From an uncultured Oscillospiraceae bacterium (lineage in GTDB: Bacteria > Bacillota > Clostridia > Oscillospirales > Acutalibacteraceae), in contig URPG01000014.1 in assembly GCA_900549675.1 (NCBI GenBank), positions 1 through 15,150 of the forward strand: 15,150 bases of DNA, given 5' to 3'. Made by a program: the position numbers and the translations under genes. The notes under the pieces are model-generated. The model worked only from the letters and a program-made list of their open reading frames with translations. It made no database searches and was not told the DNA's origin. Position 1 is the first letter of the stretch; the number at the start of each line of letters is the position of its first letter. Below are positions 1 to 5,595 of the stretch, one piece after another.

Positions 1-47
1 AGTTTTTGAATTACCTCTATAATTTCTTCCGCTTTTATTTCTCTCAT
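1..47 (-). CDS. N-terminal fragment, possibly class I fumarate hydratase (or tartrate dehydratase) alpha subunit
   Basis: An ATG at 47 read leftward gives 15 codons, MREIKAEEIIEVIQK, before the window edge. It is preceded by a GGAGG ribosome binding site at 53-57, 5 bases away. This opening resembles the start of the alpha subunit of oxygen-sensitive [4Fe-4S] fumarate hydratases in Clostridia, which typically begin MRxIxVxxIxEAVxKL. Fifteen residues are too few for certainty, and the catalytic cysteines lie outside the window. It follows a terminator, so it is probably not co-transcribed with the S1-protein gene at full level. That a gene starts here is likely; the product name is a guess from similarity. 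Confidence 0.4.
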   Translation of the reverse strand, partial: MREIKAEEIIEVIQK

Positions 48-60
48 AATATCCTCCAAA

Positions 61-88
61 ATTAAGAAAAGAGCCAAAAAGGCTCTTT
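61..88 (-). terminator. Intrinsic terminator after the S1-domain gene
   Basis: The arms 68-75 and 81-88 form a perfect 8-bp stem (AAAGAGCC / GGCTCTTT) around a 5-base loop. On the minus strand the stem is followed by TTTTCTTAATTTT. It starts about 13 bases past the stop of the S1-domain gene, so it ends the divIC-yabR transcript. The next gene's ribosome binding site follows almost at once, so some readthrough into it is possible. Confidence 0.8.
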
Positions 89-100
89 CATGTTTGTATT

Positions 101-625
101 TTAGTTTGATCGGCCTGTGCCGCGTCTGGAATAGCCGCGCTTTGTTTCTGTTACCTTTTTTAAGTCAGAAATTTTTTCATCACTGGTCTGCTTGAAGCGG
201 GAAAGCATATCCTCAAAGCTGCCTGTGTTGTTTTCTTTGTTCTGCCACTCATAATCACCCGGACGATTCACAGGAGCCGGCGGCGGTGATGAACGTCTTT
301 GGTTGTAGCCCCGGTTAGGAGAACTCGGACGACGCTGCTGAAAATCTCTTTTACCTGTGTTCGTATGCTGTGAAGACTGCTGTTGTTCAGGCGGCAAAGC
401 TTTTTTGATGGAAAGACTGACCTTTCCCTCATCGGAAATACCAATTTCTTTCACTTTCACTTCTTGACCTTCTGTAAGAAAATCTCGGATTTCTTTTACA
501 AAAGCCGAAGCTACTTCTGAAATATGAACCATGCCTGTCTGCCCGTTTTCAAAGCTAACAAAGGCACCAAATTTCGTGATGCCTGTTACTTTGCCCTCAT
601 AGATTTCTCCAACCTCAAGCTGCAT
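101..625 (-). CDS. yabR: S1 RNA-binding domain protein, YabR-like
   Basis: A 174-residue cytoplasmic protein. Residues 1-75 form one S1 OB-fold: it opens MQLEVGEIYEGKVTGI, continues FGAFVSFENGQTGMVHISE, and ends KVSLSIKKA, the usual S1 core. The remaining 100 residues are low-complexity and rich in Arg, Pro, Gln and Gly, with a short acidic/amphipathic patch (GSFEDMLSRFK) and a basic end, which suggests nucleic-acid or ribosome contact. It belongs to the YabR/general stress protein 13 group; the precise role is not known to me. The start at 625 is chosen because AAGGAGGATA lies at 636-645. An in-frame start at 688 would add 21 residues, lacks a ribosome binding site and overlaps divIC. The position directly after divIC matches Bacillus subtilis gene order. 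Confidence 0.9.
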   Translation of the reverse strand: MQLEVGEIYEGKVTGITKFGAFVSFENGQTGMVHISEVASAFVKEIRDFLTEGQEVKVKEIGISDEGKVSLSIKKALPPEQQQSSQHTNTGKRDFQQRRPSSPNRGYNQRRSSPPPAPVNRPGDYEWQNKENNTGSFEDMLSRFKQTSDEKISDLKKVTETKRGYSRRGTGRSN

Positions 626-671
626 AAATTTTAAATATCCTCCTTGGCTAAAACCAAAAAAATAGCAATAA

Positions 672-974
672 TTATTCTGCCCCACCAATATTTATGTAAA
701 CTCGTTCATTCGGCTTGGCATAGTTATATTCATTCCTGGCTGTACGCTCTGCATACTCTTTCTTGTCCAGTTCATTATCAATTGAATGTTTTAATTCATC
801 GTTTTTAATAACCTGCTCCTGCATTTCTGTACGGATTTTTTCTAATTGCCCTCTTTTTTCGGCAATTTGAATCTGCTGTGTGGTAATCATAAACGTAAAG
901 AAAAGGGCCGTGCATAAAATAGAAATTTTCAAAATAAAGCTGCCGCCTGTTTTTTTCTTTTTTATTTCTTTCAC
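672..974 (-). CDS. divIC: Septum formation initiator, DivIC/FtsB family
   Basis: A 100-residue bitopic division protein. A short basic cytoplasmic N-terminus (VKEIKKKK) is followed by one membrane segment (about residues 14-32, SFILKISILCTALFFTFMI). Next is a coiled-coil stretch (about 36-72, rich in Glu, Lys and Gln), then the family's C-terminal box (YAERTARNEYNYAKPNERVYINI). In the family it joins FtsL and DivIB/FtsQ to recruit and activate septal wall synthesis outside the membrane. I choose a GTG start at 974: GGAGG at 983-987 sits 8 bases upstream. The ATG at 987-989 overlaps this Shine-Dalgarno sequence and has none of its own. The gene follows yabQ and precedes yabR, as in B. subtilis, and has its own promoter at 1054-1083. 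Confidence 0.9.
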   Translation of the reverse strand: MKEIKKKKTGGSFILKISILCTALFFTFMITTQQIQIAEKRGQLEKIRTEMQEQVIKNDELKHSIDNELDKKEYAERTARNEYNYAKPNERVYINIGGAE

Positions 975-1053
975 CAGGGACACCTCCATTGAAATAAATC
1001 TTCAGTGTCTATGTAAAAACACTATCCAAATAGAACTGGATGAATATAAACAT

Positions 1054-1083
1054 ATTATATACTAGTATACATAAGTTTTTCAA
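1054..1083 (-). promoter_or_regulatory. Sigma-A-like promoter for divIC-yabR
   Basis: On the minus strand, TTGAAA (1078-1083) and TATAAT (1054-1059) are separated by 18 bases. The -35 box overlaps the last codon and stop of yabQ. A perfect 12-bp palindrome, TATACTAGTATA (1058-1069), lies in the spacer and touches the -10 box. The leader of roughly 70 bases before the divIC start contains two small inverted repeats (1004-1008/1019-1023 and 1024-1028/1037-1041). This would let division genes be expressed in growth independently of the sporulation genes upstream. Confidence 0.65.
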
Positions 1084-1553
1084 GTCCTTTTTTGTTTTTC
1101 TTTTCTTTTCTTTGTGCGATTTTTGAGTTTTTTTGACTTATGTGAATTTTTGTTTCTCTTTTTCTTCTTTTTCTTACTTTTGTTTTGTTTCAAGCGGTTA
1201 AAAATCTTTTTTACAGGGTTTAAAAACCAATTCTTAATTTTTACGATCATCCGCCTGATTTTAGCAGATATAACCTGAACAAACGGACCTAAAGCCATAA
1301 TAATCGAAACGGCACCGACCGCATGCAGAAAAAGCTGAAAAAAACGTACCCGTCCGCTGTCAATCACCAATGCGCAAATAAAGATACCGACAGCAGCTAT
1401 TAAGCACAATATGAAGTCAAAAATCGCCTCAGCTATTTTACCAAACCCTAAAAGAGTACGAAAAATTTTGAATGCTAAAAACAATAATCCCCACAACACA
1501 CCGGCTATCAGCAGCAATAAAAAACTTTCCGGATTTAATTGCTGCTCTTTCAT
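1080..1553 (-). CDS. yabQ: Spore cortex biosynthesis membrane protein YabQ
   Basis: A 157-residue integral membrane protein with hydrophobic segments at about residues 9-29, 41-63 and 72-93. The tail is extremely basic: roughly residues 100-157 are dominated by Lys and Arg and include a run of six lysines. In B. subtilis YabQ sits in the membranes around the forespore and is needed for cortex peptidoglycan formation. The family assignment rests on length, topology and position between yabP and divIC, because primary sequence in this family is weakly conserved. Its ATG overlaps the yabP stop by 4 bases (ATGA), indicating translational coupling. The lysine-rich tail is encoded by A-rich codons and looks expanded relative to what the fold needs. 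Confidence 0.85.
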   Translation of the reverse strand: MKEQQLNPESFLLLLIAGVLWGLLFLAFKIFRTLLGFGKIAEAIFDFILCLIAAVGIFICALVIDSGRVRFFQLFLHAVGAVSIIMALGPFVQVISAKIRRMIVKIKNWFLNPVKKIFNRLKQNKSKKKKKKRNKNSHKSKKLKNRTKKRKEKQKRT

Positions 1554-1825
1554 TTAAACAACCTGCTGAAAAAAGACATTGCCGGTGTATTATCGGTATA
1601 AGAAACTGCCTCTACCCTGCCTAAAACCAACATATCCCCGCTATCCGCACTGAGATTTTCAATATGCAGGGATTTGCCCTTTATATTAAGCTGGCCAATA
1701 TCGGTTTGCGCTGTAATCAATTCATCGCTGAAAAAATCGACACGCACAATTCCCGTGGCCATGATTTTTTCGCGCTGTTGAATGGTCAATGTATGATTTT
1801 TCGGTGTTTTTTGTATCTCTGCCAT
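1550..1825 (-). CDS. yabP: Sporulation protein YabP
   Basis: A 91-residue soluble protein of the YabP/YqfC family. The visible pattern is typical: a short polar N-terminus, then beta-rich sequence (VRVDFFSDELITAQTDIGQL, then LNIKGKSLHIENL) and a C-terminal FFSRLFK. In B. subtilis yabP is a mother-cell (sigma-E) gene of the cortex/coat stage, located just before yabQ. The start at 1825 is preceded by GGGAGG about 6-7 bases upstream. An in-frame start at 1849 (MISKGRII) would place that Shine-Dalgarno sequence inside the coding region and has none itself, so I reject it. The last 4 bases overlap the yabQ start. Confidence 0.88.
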   Translation of the reverse strand: MAEIQKTPKNHTLTIQQREKIMATGIVRVDFFSDELITAQTDIGQLNIKGKSLHIENLSADSGDMLVLGRVEAVSYTDNTPAMSFFSRLFK

Positions 1826-1874
1826 GATAATCCTCCCTTTTGAAATCAAGCCAAGGCGGTTTGATTCTCAAGAA

Positions 1875-1903
1875 AAGATATGCGTCAAAACAAAATTTTA
1901 TGC
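1875..1903 (-). promoter_or_regulatory. Candidate sigma-E (sporulation mother-cell) promoter for yabP-yabQ
   Basis: On the minus strand GCATAAA (1897-1903) matches the B. subtilis sigma-E -35 consensus KMATAWW at all seven positions. A 14-base spacer leads to CATATCTT (1875-1882), which keeps the CATA core and final T of the -10 consensus. The -35 box overlaps the rqcP stop codon. The predicted start of transcription is about 40 bases ahead of the yabP ATG. This agrees with the known sigma-E control of yabP and yabQ in B. subtilis; activity here is inferred. Confidence 0.6.
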
Positions 1904-2143
1904 TTCCAGTATCTGATACATCAAAGCAGCTTCTTCTTTTTTAGCATATTCATTGACAGAAAGCACTTTAAATTTAATTGCTCTGGAGCCAAGCTGAACC
2001 TCAACCACATCACCGATTTTTACGTCATAAGAGGCTCTGGCAGGTTTTCCGCCTACCAAAACACGGCCGGCATCACAAGCCTCATTGGCGACAGTTCTGC
2101 GTTTAATAACACGGGCTATTTTTAAATACTTATCTAATCTCAT
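1898..2143 (-). CDS. rqcP: S4-domain RNA-binding protein RqcP (YabO/HslR family)
   Basis: An 81-residue protein that is almost entirely one S4 RNA-binding domain: MRLDKYLKIARVIKRRTVAN, CDAGRVLVGGKPARASYDVK, and the GDVVEVQLGSRAIKFKVL strand region. In B. subtilis the orthologue RqcP works with RqcH on obstructed 50S subunits to add alanine tails to stalled nascent chains (ribosome quality control). The start at 2143 has AGGAGG 5-7 bases upstream. An in-frame start at 2164 would begin inside the preceding hairpin region and is unlikely. It lies directly after the HU gene, separated by a strong hairpin, a neighbourhood common in Clostridia. Confidence 0.9.
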   Translation of the reverse strand: MRLDKYLKIARVIKRRTVANEACDAGRVLVGGKPARASYDVKIGDVVEVQLGSRAIKFKVLSVNEYAKKEEAALMYQILEA

Positions 2144-2150
2144 ATGAACC

Positions 2151-2189
2151 TCCTGATAAAACAATGCAGACTCGAAAATCGAGTCTGCA
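2151..2189 (-). terminator. Strong hairpin between HU and rqcP (terminator or attenuator)
   Basis: Perfect 11-bp arms (2165-2175 and 2179-2189, TGCAGACTCGA / TCGAGTCTGCA) enclose a 3-base loop. On the minus strand they are followed by TTGTTTTATC, an imperfect U-run, and then by the rqcP ribosome binding site. It begins about 20 bases after the HU stop. Since no clear promoter lies between it and rqcP, it probably terminates most HU transcripts and lets a fraction read through. It may also stabilise the HU mRNA 3' end. Confidence 0.75.
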
Positions 2190-2208
2190 AAATGCTATAA
2201 AATTGAAA

Positions 2209-2484
2209 TTACTTGTTAACTGTTTCTTTTAAGGCTTTGCCGGCTTTAAAGGCAGGTGCTTTAGAAGCGGGAATCTTAATTTCTTTGTTTGTTCTGGGGT
2301 CGCGTCCTGTTCTTGCTCCGCGCTCACGTACTTCAAATGTGCCAAAACCAACGAGCTGTACCTTCTCACCTTTTTCCAGAGTTTCAGTGATAGCCTCGAT
2401 GACAGCATTCACAGCTGCGTCTGCATCCTTTTTGGTAATTTCAGCTTTTGTTGCCACTTCAGCAATAAGTTCCGATTTGTTCAT
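2209..2484 (-). CDS. hup: HU family DNA-binding protein
   Basis: A 91-residue HU homologue of standard length. The N-terminal helical dimerisation part (MNKSELIAEVATKAEITKKD) is followed by the conserved GFGTFEVRER saddle (residues 46-55). The beta-arm carries the intercalating proline (RDPRTNKEIKIPAS, Pro63), and the end is PAFKAGKALKETV. HU dimers bend and compact chromosomal DNA without strong sequence preference. The arm has Asp62 where many HU proteins have Asn (RNP motif), a mild variation. GGAGG lies 10 bases before the ATG. A promoter at 2612-2640 and a hairpin at 2151-2189 bracket it, giving a likely short abundant transcript with a 5' leader of about 120 bases. Confidence 0.95.
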   Translation of the reverse strand: MNKSELIAEVATKAEITKKDADAAVNAVIEAITETLEKGEKVQLVGFGTFEVRERGARTGRDPRTNKEIKIPASKAPAFKAGKALKETVNK

Positions 2485-2611
2485 AATTAAACAACCTCCA
2501 TTTTTTATTCAAACAGCGCCTTTAAAATTCTTTCATCTCAGCTGCCGCTCTTATCAATATAACTTTCTCTAAATCGTAAATTTTCTAGATAGAAAGCCAA
2601 TAACAAGCACA

Positions 2612-2640
2612 ATAATATCACATAGTTTTCCGCTTTTCAA
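2612..2640 (-). promoter_or_regulatory. Sigma-A-like promoter for the HU gene
   Basis: On the minus strand TTGAAA (2635-2640), a 17-base spacer and TATTAT (2612-2617) form a near-consensus vegetative promoter. The -35 box and part of the spacer lie within the last codons of the spoVB-like gene. The resulting leader of about 120 bases (2485-2605) has no other gene in it. Confidence 0.6.
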
Positions 2641-4405
2641 GTAGTTTGCCAATTTTTTCTCCTTTTGTGAGCCTTAAAATGTCCTTTTTGTTTATCCCAC
2701 CGATAATAACCAAAAAAATGACATAAAATACACCGCCTGCAAACATCCCTGCGCCACAGGCTATCATACCCGATACACGCCCGCTACCTCCTATAAAAGC
2801 AGCTGTCAAGTTGGCTGCTGTATAGGCAGACAGTCCGCAAAACAGGGCAGCTAAAAACGGTTTGCCAAGTACAGCATGAAATCTGATTTTAACTTTTGTG
2901 ACCCGCACCAACAAGAATAACTCTGCTATTACTAAAAAAACATAACACAACAGAGTGCCCACTGCCGCACCAAACACATTGATTTCCGGTATACCACAGA
3001 GAACATAGTTGACTGCAATTTTAATCATCATGGAAACAAGCAGGCATTTTACCGGTAAATCCATGCGCCCCACAGCCTGCAATAAACTGCTAATAGGGGT
3101 AGACAAAGCCGCCGCTGAAGCTGCAAATCCCAAAAGAAGCAAAATATCAGCTGTGATGGATGCTGATTGATTGCTTCCATAGAGTAAGGTTGTAATATGC
3201 GGTGCTAAGGCACTGATACCGATTCCCGCCGGCAAACTAAAAATAGCGGTAACACGGATAACGGATTCCAAACTTTCCTGAATTTCTTTTTGTTTTCCTT
3301 TTGTCCATACCGCCGTGACATTGGGCAGAGCACTGATACTGAACGCCTGCGTTATGGTAGGCACCAACATATACACCGTAAGTGCCATGCTGTAACAGCC
3401 AAAGAGAAAATTGGGAATGGTAGTGGGCTGTCTGATATATTCAGCAGGAATTCTATCTTGAAAAATTGACAGCAGAATTTGCGGACTCTCATGCATAATA
3501 TCACCAATTCGGCTTTGTAAAAAAGTGGTATCAATTAAACCGGCCAGATTGGTGGCAATTGCTCCTATACCAATGGGAAGAGCCGTAAGAATCAGCTTTT
3601 TAGTTAAGCTTTTTCTCCGTTTGGGTTTAGGGGAGTTTTTTAGCATTTCTGCGGTGATTCCGTCCCCTTTAATACGAAAACGAAGGGATAAATATAAGAA
3701 TGAAAACAACGTGCCCAATGTTACACCGGCAATGGCCCCCGTTACCGCAAAGGATAATGTTAAAAGAGCGGCTCTATCGGCAGACGGAACCAGTTGTCCC
3801 AACAGCGTACCGCCATTTTGATATTCCTGTCCCAAATAATAGCTGATACCAACTGCCGCCGAAAGTCCAAAAACAACCTTAGACACAGCCTCAATTACCT
3901 CTGAAACAGCAGTAGGCACCATATTTTTAAGGCCTTCACAATATCCACGATAAACCGATGACAGACAGCCGAAAAAAATGGCCGGCGCCAATGCCCACAT
4001 GGGAAAAAGAGCATTTTCATTTTCAATAACAATTCGGCAGTAAAACGGTGCCGCGACAACCATTACAAGTGTGCCGCCAATTCCCAATATAATAAATATG
4101 GGCATTGAAAGCTTTTTTATACGTCTGACATCCCTAAATCTTCCCTTGGAATATTGTTCTGAAATCATTCTGGCAATGGCAATGGGAAGTCCTGCCGTTG
4201 CTAGGCTATGTATAGGGCCGTAAAAGTGGTAGGAAACATTAAAAAGCCCCATGCCGTAAGCACCGATAATCGATTCTAACGGCACTTTAAAAAATGCACC
4301 CACCAGCTTTACAATCATCATGCCAACCGTCAAAATAAAGGCGCCCTGAATAAAATCTTGTTTTCCGCTCTTTGGGGAACTTTTTTGACTTTTCTTTGGA
4401 TTCAT
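2618..4405 (-). CDS. spoVB: Polysaccharide biosynthesis / lipid flippase, SpoVB-MurJ-like (MOP superfamily)
   Basis: A 595-residue multispanning membrane protein, with about 12-14 hydrophobic segments distributed along its length. It is somewhat longer than B. subtilis SpoVB (about 520). The opening FIQGAFILTVGMMIVKLVGAFFKVPLESIIG, the GMGLFNVSYHFYGPIHSLATAGLPIAIARMISE block and the central PTTIPNFLFGCYSMALTVYMLVP region are typical of the SpoVB/YabM branch, which exports lipid-linked wall or polysaccharide precursors. SpoVB proper is needed for spore cortex; YabM occupies this locus in B. subtilis, so either role is possible. A loop rich in Lys and Arg (PKPKRRKSLTKK, about residues 260-271) is probably cytoplasmic. 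I choose ATG 4405, with GAGG about 9 bases upstream, over the GTG at 4435, which has no ribosome binding site. The mazG gene that follows yabM in Bacillus is absent. Confidence 0.85.
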   Translation of the reverse strand: MNPKKSQKSSPKSGKQDFIQGAFILTVGMMIVKLVGAFFKVPLESIIGAYGMGLFNVSYHFYGPIHSLATAGLPIAIARMISEQYSKGRFRDVRRIKKLSMPIFIILGIGGTLVMVVAAPFYCRIVIENENALFPMWALAPAIFFGCLSSVYRGYCEGLKNMVPTAVSEVIEAVSKVVFGLSAAVGISYYLGQEYQNGGTLLGQLVPSADRAALLTLSFAVTGAIAGVTLGTLFSFLYLSLRFRIKGDGITAEMLKNSPKPKRRKSLTKKLILTALPIGIGAIATNLAGLIDTTFLQSRIGDIMHESPQILLSIFQDRIPAEYIRQPTTIPNFLFGCYSMALTVYMLVPTITQAFSISALPNVTAVWTKGKQKEIQESLESVIRVTAIFSLPAGIGISALAPHITTLLYGSNQSASITADILLLLGFAASAAALSTPISSLLQAVGRMDLPVKCLLVSMMIKIAVNYVLCGIPEINVFGAAVGTLLCYVFLVIAELFLLVRVTKVKIRFHAVLGKPFLAALFCGLSAYTAANLTAAFIGGSGRVSGMIACGAGMFAGGVFYVIFLVIIGGINKKDILRLTKGEKIGKLLEKRKTM

Positions 4406-4491
4406 CCGTATATTCCTCGCTTTTCTCTTACTCACTCAGGCTCTGCTCATCGCTCAAAAATAGAAAAACAAATCTATAATTCTATCAGCTC

Positions 4492-4521
4492 TTTGTATTT
4501 TACAGAAATCAAGCTTTTCAA
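4492..4521 (-). promoter_or_regulatory. Weak candidate promoter for the spoVB-like gene
   Basis: On the minus strand TTGAAA (4516-4521) and TACAAA (4492-4497) are 18 bases apart, about 90 bases ahead of the ATG at 4405. The -35 is good and the -10 is poor. I saw no convincing sigma-E promoter here. This is the minus-strand half of the divergent intergenic region shared with the pst promoter. Confidence 0.3.
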
Positions 4522-4564
4522 TACTATGCAAAGAACTGTTTATCTAGTTGTTTTTCGCCTATAC

Positions 4565-4619
4565 TTTACATAGATTTTACATTTGATAGGTTTTAGATTT
4601 TACATAAGCAGATTATAGT
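4565..4619 (+). promoter_or_regulatory. Pho-box promoter of the pst-pho operon
   Basis: Three exact TTTACAT copies start at 4565, 4576 and 4599, with a related TTTAGA at 4592. The first two are 11 bases apart and the third lies about two 11-base periods further on. This phasing fits tandem PhoB/PhoP half-sites (one helical turn each). A -10 candidate TATAGT is at 4614-4619; no strong -35 is present except TTTAGA, as expected for an activator-dependent pho promoter. The operon downstream encodes PhoP and PhoR themselves, so positive autoregulation under phosphate limitation is the natural reading. Confidence 0.75.
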
Positions 4620-4683
4620 AAATAGAGTAAAATAAATGTTAAATCACTTAATTCCCTCCTAATATGCCATGAAAGGATTGGTT

Positions 4684-5544
4684 ATGGAAATGAAGAAGGC
4701 TCTTGCCATTGGGCTGTTTTTAGCGTCTGTTTTCGTTGCGCTTACCGCTTGCCGTGCCGCAGAAAATGATGACGTATATGTTATTTCAAGAGAAGATGGT
4801 TCAGGCACACGAGGTGCTTTTGTGGAACTCTTAAATATTGAAGAAAAAAATGAAAATGGAGAAAAAATTGATAAAACTACACTCTATGCCGAAATCACCA
4901 ATAATACAGCGGTTATGATGACATCCGTCATGAGTGACCGTAACTCAATCGGTTATATCTCTCTTGGTTCTCTCAGCGACATTGTAAAGCCATTGAAAAT
5001 AAATGGCGTCGAACCTTCTATCAAAACCATCCAAGACGGAAGTTATCCTCTGTCCCGTCCCTTCTTAATTGCAACTAAAAAAGAAATAAATCCTTTAGCG
5101 GAAGATTTTATCGCTTTTATTCTCAGCAAAGACGGACAAACCGTTGTGCAGGATAAAGGCTATGCTCCCATAGAAACCGACACTGACTTTTCAGGCGGAA
5201 AAATAACAGGCAGAATCGTTGTGGCAGGCTCCTCTTCTGTTACCCCTGTTATGGAAGCTTTAAAAGAAGCTTATTTGCTAAGAAATCCTGACGCTAACAT
5301 CGAAATTCAGCAGAGCGACTCCACCACCGGCACAAACTCCGCCATAGAAGGTATTTGTGACATTGCTATGACCTCCCGTGCCTTAAAAGACAGTGAAATT
5401 GAAAAAGGACTTTCTCCCACCACTATTGCGATGGACGGCATTGTCATCATCGTAAATTCAGAAAATCCGGTCCAAGAGCTTTCACCGGAACAAGTCAAAA
5501 ATATTTATGTCGGAGAAACCACTTCATGGTCAGAGATACAATAA
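4684..5544 (+). CDS. pstS: Phosphate-binding lipoprotein PstS with swapped (circularly permuted) halves
   Basis: A 286-residue phosphate-binding lipoprotein of the Pst ABC transporter. A signal peptide (residues 3-22) ends in the lipobox LTAC, so Cys23 would be lipidated and the protein anchored outside the membrane. Unusually, the mature protein starts with what is normally the second half of PstS: the SREDGSGTRGAF phosphate loop (35-46), GYISLGS (90-96) and the DFIxFILSxDGQ helix (about 142-152). Only then comes the usual first half: VAGSSSVTPVME (180-191), SDSTTG (211-216), DIAMTSR (226-232), AMDGI (249-253) and NIYVGETTSWSEI at the C-terminus. All ligand motifs of both halves are present. 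The start at 4684 follows AAAGGA by 6 bases; an upstream in-frame ATG at 4669 lacks a ribosome binding site. It is the first gene of the operon. Confidence 0.93.
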   Translation: MEMKKALAIGLFLASVFVALTACRAAENDDVYVISREDGSGTRGAFVELLNIEEKNENGEKIDKTTLYAEITNNTAVMMTSVMSDRNSIGYISLGSLSDIVKPLKINGVEPSIKTIQDGSYPLSRPFLIATKKEINPLAEDFIAFILSKDGQTVVQDKGYAPIETDTDFSGGKITGRIVVAGSSSVTPVMEALKEAYLLRNPDANIEIQQSDSTTGTNSAIEGICDIAMTSRALKDSEIEKGLSPTTIAMDGIVIIVNSENPVQELSPEQVKNIYVGETTSWSEIQ

Positions 5545-5548
5545 ATTC

Positions 5549-5565
5549 AAGCAGTTATTCTGCTT
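5549..5565 (+). other. Small hairpin between pstS and pstC
   Basis: AAGCAG (5549-5554) and CTGCTT (5560-5565) pair around a 5-base loop just after the pstS stop. There is no real U-run, so this is unlikely to be a full terminator. It may shield the pstS mRNA 3' end or slightly lower downstream expression, giving more binding protein than permease. The function is inference. Confidence 0.4.
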
Positions 5566-5595
5566 TATGGTAAATGAAGAAAGGAACGGCCTGTG

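Noticed and set aside
1844..1866. Inverted repeat AATCAAGCC / GGTTTGATT in the yabP leader
   Set aside because: On the minus-strand transcript it contains an A-C mismatch and has no U-run. It is too weak to call a terminator or operator.
2213..2572. Plus-strand open frame of 119 codons opposite HU
   Set aside because: It is the antisense shadow of the HU coding region, with no ribosome binding site and no recognisable protein pattern.
4436..4668. Possible sigma-E promoter for the spoVB-like gene
   Set aside because: CATAGTAT occurs on the minus strand, but no KMATAWW -35 lies at 14-15 bases, so only a weak sigma-A-like candidate is listed.
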